Source: Actinophytocola sp.
GTDB taxonomy: Bacteria > Actinomycetota > Actinomycetes > Mycobacteriales > Pseudonocardiaceae
Direction: 5' to 3'
NCBI GenBank assembly: GCA_009379975.1
Contig: WHSS01000001.1
Coordinates: forward strand, 33,334-97,333
Length of the DNA: 64,000 nt
Each line of letters begins with the position of its first letter. The stretch's first letter is position 1. This document shows positions 38,506 to 46,508 of this stretch, piece by piece. The notes beneath the pieces were generated by a model. It ran no database searches. It was not told the origin of the DNA and saw only the letters and a list, made by a program, of their open reading frames with translations. The position numbers and the translations under genes were made by a program.

Positions 38506-39638
38506 CCGCGACACGCGAAGGTAGCCGGACCCGGCCCGGGTTCGTGCGATCGGGGCCCGACATCGTGGCGACGGCCCGCGGTGGCGCCGTCAGCGTGCTG
38601 ATCCGGCCGCGAGCGTGCGCGGTCGCGGTGGGCATGCTCGGCCTGGTCTTCGTGCTCGCCTGCCTGGCCCTCGCGATCGGCACCCGCTGGATCCCGCTCG
38701 ACGAGGTGGTGCAGGGAGTCTTCGGCACGGCGGACCGGACGGTGAACCTGACGGTGCAGCGGCTGCGGCTGCCCAGGGTGGTCGTCGCGGTGCTGGTCGG
38801 TGCCGCACTCGGGCTCTCCGGTTCGATCGTGCAGGCAATCACGCGCAATCCGATCGCGGCGCCGGACGTGATCGGCGTGACCGCGGGCGCGTCCTTCGGT
38901 GCGATCGCGGTGCTGCTCGGCTTCGGCGGCGCGAGCTTCGGCTACGGCGGAGCCTCGGCCGAGTTATCTCAGGTCGGGGTGCCGATCGGCGCGGTGGTGG
39001 GGGCGCTGCTCGCCGCGGCGATCGTGCTTGGCATCGGCGGGTCCCGTAGCCCCGGGGGCGGGATGGCCTTCAGCGCGCAGCGCGTCGTGCTGGTGGGCAT
39101 CGTGCTGCACGCGGCCTTCATGGGCTTGGTCCACTGGGGGCTGGCGGCCGCCGATGTGGATCAGGCGAGCAAGGCCAAGGTCTGGCTGGTCGGCTCGTTG
39201 CACGGCCGGGGGTGGGAGCACGTCTCCGGGGTTTCGCTCACGCTCGCCGTGCTGCTGCCGGTCGCCCTCCTGCTCGGCAGCAGGCTGGCCGCGCTGTCGC
39301 TGGGCGAGTCGGCCGCGACGACCCTGGGTGTGCCGGTCGCGCGGACCCAAGTCGGCCTGTTCGTGGTGGCGTTCGCCTTCGCCGGGACGGCGGCGGCAGC
39401 GGCGGGCCCGATCAACTTCGTCGCGCTGCTGGCGCCGCAGATCGCGAAACGACTCGTCCGTGGTTCGGGCGTGCCCCTCATCACCTCTGCGCTGACCGGT
39501 GCCGCGCTGCTGCTCGCCGCCGATCTGCTCGCCCGTCTCGCCATACCTTCCACGGAGCTACCCGCCGGTGCGGTGACCGCGCTGGTCGGTGCGCCGTACC
39601 TGCTCTGGCTCGTCGTTCGGCTGGGAGGCCGCAGATGA
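38502..39638 (+). CDS. FecCD-family iron-siderophore ABC transporter permease
   Basis: RLRLPRVVVAVLVGAALGLSGSIVQAITRNPIAAPDVIGVTAGASFGAI; GPINFVALLAPQIAKRL; ATGA overlap. Confidence 0.92.
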   Translation: MTATREGSRTRPGFVRSGPDIVATARGGAVSVLIRPRACAVAVGMLGLVFVLACLALAIGTRWIPLDEVVQGVFGTADRTVNLTVQRLRLPRVVVAVLVGAALGLSGSIVQAITRNPIAAPDVIGVTAGASFGAIAVLLGFGGASFGYGGASAELSQVGVPIGAVVGALLAAAIVLGIGGSRSPGGGMAFSAQRVVLVGIVLHAAFMGLVHWGLAAADVDQASKAKVWLVGSLHGRGWEHVSGVSLTLAVLLPVALLLGSRLAALSLGESAATTLGVPVARTQVGLFVVAFAFAGTAAAAAGPINFVALLAPQIAKRLVRGSGVPLITSALTGAALLLAADLLARLAIPSTELPAGAVTALVGAPYLLWLVVRLGGRR

Positions 39639-40474
39639 CATCTACCTATGAGGCTGCCCGCAAGCAGGCCGCCGCGAACGGCGCCGCCGGTCTGCGAACC
39701 GAGGGGCTGCGGCTCGGCTACGGCCCGGATCGCGTGGTGATCGACGAACTCGACCTCGAGTTGCCGCATGGTGCGGTGACCGCGGTGATCGGCGCGAACG
39801 GTTCGGGCAAATCGACGCTGTTGCGGGCGCTGTCCCGGCTGCTGCGGCCCGTGGCGGGGCGGGTGCTACTCGACGGCGAGGACCTGCACCGGCTGCGCAC
39901 GAAGGACGTGGCCACCCGGCTCGGCCTGTTGCCGCAGGCGCCGGTGAGCCCCGAAGGCATCACGGTGCGCGATCTGGTCCGCCGCGGCCGGATCCCGCAC
40001 ACGTCCCTGTGGCAGCAATGGTCGGCCGAGGACGAAGCCGCGCTGCGGGCCGCGCTCGCCGCGACCGATCTCACCTCGCTGGCGGATGAACCGATCGACG
40101 CGCTCTCCGGCGGTCAGCGGCAACGGGCGTGGCTCGCGCTCGTCATCGCCCAGGGCACGCCGCTGCTGCTGCTGCTGGATGAACCGACGACTTACCTCGA
40201 TATCGCTCACCAGATCGACGTGCTGGAACTCGTGCGACGGCTCAACCGGTCAGAGGACCGGACCGTGGTGATGGTGCTGCACGATCTGAACCAGGCGTGC
40301 CGGTTCGCCGATCACGTCGTCGCGCTGCGGGAAGGCCAGGTGGTGGCGGCGGGAGATCCGGCCGAGATCGTGACCGAAGAGCTGGTCAGGACCGTTTTCG
40401 AGCTCGAGTCGCGGGTGGTGCCCGATCCCGTGACGAACACGCCGCTCGTCGTTCCGGTTGGCCGTGCGACGTGA
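39635..40474 (+). CDS. Iron-siderophore ABC transporter ATP-binding protein
   Basis: VIGANGSGKSTLLRALSRLLRP; DALSGGQRQRAWLALVIAQGTPLLLLLDEPTTYLDIAHQ; ATGA overlap. Confidence 0.95.
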   Translation: MTSTYEAARKQAAANGAAGLRTEGLRLGYGPDRVVIDELDLELPHGAVTAVIGANGSGKSTLLRALSRLLRPVAGRVLLDGEDLHRLRTKDVATRLGLLPQAPVSPEGITVRDLVRRGRIPHTSLWQQWSAEDEAALRAALAATDLTSLADEPIDALSGGQRQRAWLALVIAQGTPLLLLLDEPTTYLDIAHQIDVLELVRRLNRSEDRTVVMVLHDLNQACRFADHVVALREGQVVAAGDPAEIVTEELVRTVFELESRVVPDPVTNTPLVVPVGRAT

Positions 40475-40523
40475 CACACACCTCGCGCCCATCGCGTCGT
40501 GGGGTCTTCCGTTCGCGGATCAA

Positions 40524-40539
40524 CTAAGGTATGCCTTAG
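40524..40539. promoter_or_regulatory. Candidate iron-regulator (IdeR/DmdR-like) box upstream of substrate-binding protein
   Basis: CTAAGG TATG CCTTAG: perfect 6-bp arms. Confidence 0.6.
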
Positions 40540-40572
40540 CTAAGTAATCCCTGCTTTTGAGGAGGACAAACT

Positions 40573-41562
40573 GTGAACTCACGCTCCCGACGGCTCGGTA
40601 CCCGGGTGGTGACCGCGCTCATGGCGGCGGCCTTGGCCACCGGCTTGGCCGCCTGCGGTGACAGCAACGCCGACGACGAAGCGAACTCTGCCGGCGGCAC
40701 GGATTCGGCCGAAGGCTTCCCGCGTACCGTCAAGCACCACAAGGGCGAGGCCAAACTCGAGTCGAAGCCGCAAAAGATCGTCGCACTCGATCCCAGCCTG
40801 GTCGAGGCCGTCGTCGCACTCGATGGTGAGCTGGCAGGCGGGGTCGGCAGCTACGGCGACAAGCGGGAGTTCCCGCCCTATCTCGGGGACAGCGTGTCCA
40901 AAACCGAGGAGGTCGGCCCGCTCGAGTCGCCGGATCTGGAAGCGATCCTTGCGCTCGAGCCGGACCTCATCGTGTCGGCGAGCATCCGGCACGAAGACCT
41001 CTACGATGAGCTCTCCGAAATCGCGCCGACCGTCTTCGTCGAGACCACCGGCCCGACCTGGAAGGACAACATCACCGCGCTGGGCGAGGCGATGGGCGCG
41101 GAGCAGCAGGCCGAGACCGTGCTGGGCTCCTACGAGAAGCGCGCCGAGACCATCGGTAAGGCGATCAACGACAAGGCGAAGGACCCCGAAGTCTCGGTGA
41201 TCCGGTTCATGGACGGCCCGACCCGGCTGATGGGCAAGGCCTCGTTCACCGGGATCATCCTGGACGACATGGGCCTCGCCAGGCCCAAGCCGCAGGACGT
41301 CGACGAGTTCGCCGTGGAGATCGGTGAAGAGCAGATCCGCCAGGCCGATGGTGATCACATCTTCGTCTCCGCCTACGAGGGCGGCGAGCAGGCGCAGGAA
41401 CGGTTCCTGCGTAACCCGCTGTGGCGCAAGCTCGACGCCGTGAAGGCGGGCGACGTGCACGAGGTCAACGACGCGACCTGGATGACGTCGGTGAGCGTGC
41501 AAGGCGCCGACATCATGCTGGACGACATGGCGAAGATCTTCGACGTCGATCCCGCGCGCTGA
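40573..41562 (+). CDS. Iron-siderophore ABC transporter substrate-binding lipoprotein
   Basis: Lipobox LAAC; KPQKIVALDPSLVEAVVALDGELAG...DLEAILALEPDLIVSASIRHEDLYDELSEIAPTVF; GAGGAGGAC RBS, GTG start. Confidence 0.92.
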   Translation: MNSRSRRLGTRVVTALMAAALATGLAACGDSNADDEANSAGGTDSAEGFPRTVKHHKGEAKLESKPQKIVALDPSLVEAVVALDGELAGGVGSYGDKREFPPYLGDSVSKTEEVGPLESPDLEAILALEPDLIVSASIRHEDLYDELSEIAPTVFVETTGPTWKDNITALGEAMGAEQQAETVLGSYEKRAETIGKAINDKAKDPEVSVIRFMDGPTRLMGKASFTGIILDDMGLARPKPQDVDEFAVEIGEEQIRQADGDHIFVSAYEGGEQAQERFLRNPLWRKLDAVKAGDVHEVNDATWMTSVSVQGADIMLDDMAKIFDVDPAR

Positions 41563-41635
41563 AAGACGCCCTCAGTCCACTGGGCGGAGTGAAGGACGCT
41601 TTCGGTCCGTTGAACGGACTGAAAGCGTCTTTCAG
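41559..41635. repeat. Intergenic palindromic element between convergent genes, carrying both stop codons
   Basis: CTGAAAGACGC(41559-41569)/GCGTCTTTCAG(41625-41635) perfect arms; inner near-palindrome GCTTTCGGTCCGTTGAACGGACTGAAAGC (41598-41626). Confidence 0.85.
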
Positions 41636-43095
41636 CGCGGGGCCAGCGACGGCAGGTCGCGGATGCCGAACTCCCGGCGTAGCGCGGCGCGGGCCGCGAA
41701 GTAGCCGCACATGCCGTGCACGCCGGGGCCCGGCGGGGTCGACGCCGAGCACAGATACACCCCGCCCAGCGGCGTCCGGTACGGGTTCAGGCGCGGCGTC
41801 GGCCGGAACAGGGCCTGCCGCAGGTCGACCGCGCCCGCCGCGATGTCGCCCCCGACGTAGTTGGCGTTGTACGACTCGAGTTCGGGGGCGGTCATGCTGC
41901 GCCGGGCGAGCACGGTGTCGGAGAAGCCGGGCGCGAACTGTTCGATCCGGGCTTGCACCGCGTCGGCGGCGTCGGCCGGGTCACCGTGCGGCACGTGGCA
42001 GTACGCCCACACCGGACGCTTGCCGTCGTCCGCGGCCCGGCCGGGGTCGGTGACCGAGGGATCGGCCACCAGGACGAACGGCCGGTCCGGGCGATCGCCG
42101 CGTGCCACGGCCGTCTCGGCGGCGAAGACCTCCCGGTGTTCGCCGCCGAGGTGTACCGTTCCTGCCTTGCCGACCTCCGGGTCCGCCCACGGAATCGGCG
42201 AGGAAACCAGGAAGTCGACCTTGCAGGCGCCCGGGCCGTAGCGAAAGGCGAGAAGCCGGTCGAGGTAGCGCTGGGGGAGTACCGGCCGGGCGATCCGTAC
42301 GAAGACCGCCGGGCTGATGTCAAGCAGCACTGCCTTCGCGCGGGCCAGCTGGCGCAGGTCCTCGACCGGTGACGAGGTAGAGATGTGTCCACCGTGCGCT
42401 GCGATGTCGTCGGCCATGGCCGCGACGATCCGGCCGCTGCCGCCTCGCGGTACCGGCCACCCGGTGCTGTGCGCCAGGTGACCGAGCAACGCGGACACCG
42501 CGCCACCGGGCAGACTCGGCAGTCGGCCTATGGCATGCGCCGCGACGCCCGCCAGGAGCGCGGGCGCGGTCGGCCCGGTGAACATGCGGCTCGCCAGGGG
42601 TGCGGTTTGCTGGAGTACGCGTGACGCGAGCAGCAGCGGCGTGAGGACGTCGGCGGGCAGCCGCCGCTGATCCGACAGCATCAGATCGACGACCGCCGTG
42701 CTGTGCTCCAGCAGCGGCGCCATGAAGGCCTGCCAGCGTTGGCCGTCGGCGCCGAGCCGCTCGCAGGTGCGTTCAAGGCTGCGATACGCGACGCCGGCGC
42801 CTTGGTCGAGCGGGTGTGCGTAGGCCGCGTCGGGCTGCAACAGCTCGACGCCACGCTCGGCGAGCCCGAACTCGCGGAAGAAGCGGGACGCGGCGGCCAT
42901 CGGGTGCACCGCCGAGCAGATGTCGTGGACCACGCCGGAGTCGAAGATCGGCATCGTGCGTGCGCCACCGCCGATGGTGGTCGCGGCTTCGTAGATGTGT
43001 ACCCGCAGGCCTGCCCTGGCCATCACGACGGCGGCGGCGAGCCCGTTCGGTCCCGACCCAACGACGGCGACGTCCGGTGGCTGATCACTGAGCAC
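41632..43095 (-). CDS. Phytoene desaturase-type NAD(P)/FAD-dependent oxidoreductase
   Basis: VAVVGSGPNGLAAAVVMARAGLRVHIYEAATTIGGGARTM; C-term GVYLCSASTPPGPGVHGMCGYFAARAAL. Confidence 0.9.
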   Translation of the reverse strand: MLSDQPPDVAVVGSGPNGLAAAVVMARAGLRVHIYEAATTIGGGARTMPIFDSGVVHDICSAVHPMAAASRFFREFGLAERGVELLQPDAAYAHPLDQGAGVAYRSLERTCERLGADGQRWQAFMAPLLEHSTAVVDLMLSDQRRLPADVLTPLLLASRVLQQTAPLASRMFTGPTAPALLAGVAAHAIGRLPSLPGGAVSALLGHLAHSTGWPVPRGGSGRIVAAMADDIAAHGGHISTSSPVEDLRQLARAKAVLLDISPAVFVRIARPVLPQRYLDRLLAFRYGPGACKVDFLVSSPIPWADPEVGKAGTVHLGGEHREVFAAETAVARGDRPDRPFVLVADPSVTDPGRAADDGKRPVWAYCHVPHGDPADAADAVQARIEQFAPGFSDTVLARRSMTAPELESYNANYVGGDIAAGAVDLRQALFRPTPRLNPYRTPLGGVYLCSASTPPGPGVHGMCGYFAARAALRREFGIRDLPSLAPR

Positions 43096-43134
43096 ACCTC
43101 GAACGCTAGTTGTACTGGGTCTTATCCAAAAGTC

Positions 43135-43237
43135 GGGCTATTCACAGATGCAGTTGTCTCGCCGACCGCTGCGACCTCCGTCGATCACTCGGGCGGACCT
43201 TCGGCCCACCCTCGTTGGATCGACTTGTGAATAGCCC
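43135..43237. repeat. MITE-like element with 12-bp terminal inverted repeats
   Basis: GGGCTATTCACA (43135-43146) and TGTGAATAGCCC (43226-43237), perfect inverted repeats bounding 103 bp of intergenic DNA. Confidence 0.65.
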
Positions 43238-43276
43238 TCCTGGATTGAGCGCGCCGCGCCGAGGTACCCGGTACGC

Positions 43277-45238
43277 ATGGCACGCACACTTGCGCACAAG
43301 CTGATCGAGTCGCATCTGCTGAGTGGGTCGATGGTGCCTGGCGAGGAGATCGCGCTCGGCATCGATCAGACGTTGACCCAGGACGCCACCGGCACGCTGG
43401 TGATGCAGGAGTTGGAGGCACTCGGCCTCGACCGCGCCCGCACCGAGGTCAGCGTGCAGTACGTCGATCACAACCTGCTGCAGGCCGATGAGCGGAACGC
43501 CGAGGATCACGCGTTTCTGCGCTCGGCGTGCCGCCGCTACGGGATCTGGTACTCCAAGCCCGGCAACGGCGTTTCGCACCCGACTCACATGCAGCGCTTC
43601 GGCGTACCGGGCAAGACCATGGTCGGCTCGGACTCGCACACTCCTGCCGCGGGTTCGCTCGGCATGCTCGCCATGGGCGTTGGCGGGCTCGAGGTGGCGA
43701 TGGCCATCGCGGGGGAGCCGCTCTACCTGCGGATGCCCGAGATCTGGGGCGTGCGGCTCACCGGTGAGTTGCCGGAGTGGGTGTCGGCCAAGGACGTGAT
43801 CCTGGAGATGCTGCGGCGGCACAGCGTGCAGGGCGGCGTGAACCGGATCATCGAGTATCACGGCCCCGGTCTGTCGAGCCTGTCCGCGATGGACCGGCAC
43901 GTCATCGCCAACATGGGGGCCGAACTCGGTGCGACGACGACGGTGTTCCCGAGCGACGAGTCGGTCTACGCGTTCCTGCGCGCGGAGGATCGAAAATCCG
44001 ACTTCGTGCCGCTGGCCGCCGACGAGGGCGCGACCTACGACGTCACCGAAGAGATCGACCTGTCGACTTTGGTGCCGCTCATCGCCAAGCCATCCGCGCC
44101 GGACAACATCGTGACCGTCCGCGAAGCGGCCGGAACGACGGTCTCTCAGGTCGTCATCGGCTCATCCGCCAACCCCGGGTTGCGCGACTTCGCGATCGCC
44201 GCCGCGATGGTGAGCGGCAGGCAGACCGCCGACTCGGTCAGCTTCGACGTGAACCCGTCGTCGCGGCAGATCTTCGCCGACCTGACCAAGATGGGTTCGA
44301 CCTTCGACCTGATCTCCGCCGGGGCGCGCATCCACCAGGCGGGTTGCATGGGCTGCATCGGCATGGGGCAGGCGCCTGCGGTCGGGCACAACTCGCTGCG
44401 CACGTTCCCACGCAACTTCCCCGGCCGGTCCGGTACCAAGGAGGACTCGGTGTGGCTGTGCTCGCCGGAGACCGCGGCCGCGGCCGCGCTGGAGGGCGTC
44501 ATCATCGATCCCCGCGACCTCGCGGAGGAACTCGACCTCGACTACCCGACGCCCGCGCTGCCGCAACGGGCTTCGGTCAACACCGACATGCTCGTGCCGC
44601 CGCTGCCGCCCGAAGACGCCGCGGCGGAGGAACTCGTCAAAGGCCCCAACATCACTGCCCTGCCGGATTTCCCACCGCTGCCCGACCTGTTCGAGGTGCC
44701 GGTGCTGCTCGTCATGGGGGACGACGTCTCCACGGACGAGATCTCGCCCGCCGGTGCCCGGGCGTTGCCGTTCCGGTCGAACATCGACAAGCTCGCCGAC
44801 TTCACCTTCACCGGCATCGACGAGACCTACCCCGAGCGCGCCAGGAAGCTGCTGGCGTCGGGCGGCCTGCACGTCGTCGTCGGCGGTGCGAACTACGGCC
44901 AGGGGTCATCCCGCGAGCACGCCGCGATCACGCCCCGGCACCTCGGCCTGGCGGTGGTGATCGCGAAGTCGTTCGCGCGCATCCACTGGCAGAACCTGAT
45001 CAACTTCGGCATCCTGCCGCTGGAGTTCGACAACCCGGATGATCACGACAGGATCGAACCGGGCGCGACGCTCGTACTCGAAGACCTGCGGGACACGCTC
45101 CAGCGCGGCGACACGGTAGAGGTGCGCAACGCTGATAACGGGGAGTCGTATCCGCTGCGGCATCGGATGTCTGCGCGGCAGGTCGATGCCGTGCTGGCCG
45201 GCGGCCGCATCCCCTTGCTCGCGCGCCCTCGTGCGTGA
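43277..45238 (+). CDS. Aconitate hydratase (short, roughly 650 aa form)
   Basis: MVGSDSHTPAAGSLGMLAMGVGGLEVAMAIAG...GCMGCIGMGQAPAVGHNSLRTFPRNFPGRSG...NYGQGSSREHAAITPRHLGL. Confidence 0.92.
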   Translation: MARTLAHKLIESHLLSGSMVPGEEIALGIDQTLTQDATGTLVMQELEALGLDRARTEVSVQYVDHNLLQADERNAEDHAFLRSACRRYGIWYSKPGNGVSHPTHMQRFGVPGKTMVGSDSHTPAAGSLGMLAMGVGGLEVAMAIAGEPLYLRMPEIWGVRLTGELPEWVSAKDVILEMLRRHSVQGGVNRIIEYHGPGLSSLSAMDRHVIANMGAELGATTTVFPSDESVYAFLRAEDRKSDFVPLAADEGATYDVTEEIDLSTLVPLIAKPSAPDNIVTVREAAGTTVSQVVIGSSANPGLRDFAIAAAMVSGRQTADSVSFDVNPSSRQIFADLTKMGSTFDLISAGARIHQAGCMGCIGMGQAPAVGHNSLRTFPRNFPGRSGTKEDSVWLCSPETAAAAALEGVIIDPRDLAEELDLDYPTPALPQRASVNTDMLVPPLPPEDAAAEELVKGPNITALPDFPPLPDLFEVPVLLVMGDDVSTDEISPAGARALPFRSNIDKLADFTFTGIDETYPERARKLLASGGLHVVVGGANYGQGSSREHAAITPRHLGLAVVIAKSFARIHWQNLINFGILPLEFDNPDDHDRIEPGATLVLEDLRDTLQRGDTVEVRNADNGESYPLRHRMSARQVDAVLAGGRIPLLARPRA

Positions 45239-45277
45239 AAACCCTTGCACCCACACGTCTGATCACTCACGACCCCA
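45228..45277. repeat. Half-copy of the CTCGTGCGTGAAA...CACTCACGACC repeat (element A)
   Basis: CTCGTGCGTGAAAACCCTTGCACCCACACGTCTGATCACTCACGACCCC shares left-arm and core sequence with elements B and C. Confidence 0.75.
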
Positions 45278-45316
45278 CGGCTCGAGTTCGCTCGCGCGAT
45301 GGTGCAGGCTAGGGCC

Positions 45317-46366
45317 ATGACGTGGATGGTGTACGGCGCCAGTGGACATACCGGCAAGCTGGTCGCGGAGCTCGCCGCCGCTCGAGGGGAGCGACCGGTG
45401 CTCGCGGGGCGCTCGTCGGAGCGCATCGCGCCGATCGCGGCCGAGCTCGGGCTGGACATCCGCGCGTTCGGCCTCGACGACCCCCACGAGATCCGCGCCG
45501 CACTGGGTGGGATCGGCACTGTCGCGCACTGCGCCGGACCGTTCTCGGCGACCTCGCGGCCCATGGTCGACGCATGCCTCGCGACCGGCACGAACTACGT
45601 GGACATCACCGGCGAGATTGAGGTGTTCGAGGCGATCTATGCGCGCGATGCCGAAGCGGCGGCCGCCGGCGTTGTGCTCCTGCCTGGCGCGGGGTTCGAT
45701 GTCGTGCCGACCGACTGCGTCGCGGCCTGCCTCGCCGAGCGGCTGCCGGACGCCACCCACCTCGACCTCGCGTTCGCCGCACGGGTGAAGCTGGGCCCGG
45801 GCACCGTCAAGACCATGCTCGAGGGAGCGGGGCAGGGCGGTAGCGCGCGCGTCGATGGCAAACTTCGCTCGGTCCCGCTGGGGCACCGGCGTGTGACCGC
45901 GAGCTTCCCGTCAGGGCGCAAGACGGTTACGGCGATTCCGTGGGGTGACCTCAGCTCGGCTTATCGCTCCACCGGTATCCCGAACATCACGACCTTCACC
46001 GTGGTTCCCGCGGGCAGCATCGTCGGCGTTGGCCAGCGGCTCGTCGCGCCGATCTTCCGAGTCACCGCGGTCCAGAACGCGGCGAAGGCAGTGGTGGATC
46101 GCGTGGTCAAGCGCGGGGTGGAGATGGCGGAAGCAGGCTCGTCGCAGGTATGGGGTGAGGTGCGCAACGCCGCAGGTCAGCGGGTGTCCATGACGTTGAC
46201 CGGGCCGAACGGGCTCCCCATGACGGCCGACGGTGTCGTCTCCGCGGTGCGGAAACTGGCCGAAGGTGGCGTCAAGCCCGGCGCGCACACCCCGTCGACG
46301 GCCTTCGGTGCACGCTTCGCCACCGAACTGGCCGGCGTCGAGATCAGCGAGCCGACCACGGGCTGA
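45317..46366 (+). CDS. Saccharopine dehydrogenase NADP-binding domain protein / trans-acting enoyl reductase family
   Basis: MTWMVYGASGHTGKLVAELAAARGERPVLAGRS...VAHCAGPFSATSRPMVDACLATGTNYVDITGE...LLPGAGFDVVPTD. Confidence 0.88.
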   Translation: MTWMVYGASGHTGKLVAELAAARGERPVLAGRSSERIAPIAAELGLDIRAFGLDDPHEIRAALGGIGTVAHCAGPFSATSRPMVDACLATGTNYVDITGEIEVFEAIYARDAEAAAAGVVLLPGAGFDVVPTDCVAACLAERLPDATHLDLAFAARVKLGPGTVKTMLEGAGQGGSARVDGKLRSVPLGHRRVTASFPSGRKTVTAIPWGDLSSAYRSTGIPNITTFTVVPAGSIVGVGQRLVAPIFRVTAVQNAAKAVVDRVVKRGVEMAEAGSSQVWGEVRNAAGQRVSMTLTGPNGLPMTADGVVSAVRKLAEGGVKPGAHTPSTAFGARFATELAGVEISEPTTG

Positions 46367-46384
46367 GGCTTAGCCGCTCGGGTG

Positions 46385-46490
46385 CCTCGTGCGTGAAACC
46401 CCTTGCTCCCGCACTTCTAGCCACTCACGACCTCTCAGTTGGGGTCGTGAGTGGCCAGACGTGTCCATGCACGAACTTTCACGCACGAGG
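46385..46490. repeat. Full 106-bp nested palindrome (element B)
   Basis: Outer arms CCTCGTGCGTGAAA (46385-46398)/TTTCACGCACGAGG (46477-46490); inner arms GCCACTCACGACC (46420-46432)/GGTCGTGAGTGGC (46443-46455), all perfect. Confidence 0.9.
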
Positions 46491-46508
46491 ATCAGCGCGC
46501 GATACCGC

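Noticed and set aside
43777-45042. 421-aa plus-strand ORF
   Set aside because: Alternative frame within the well-supported aconitase gene.
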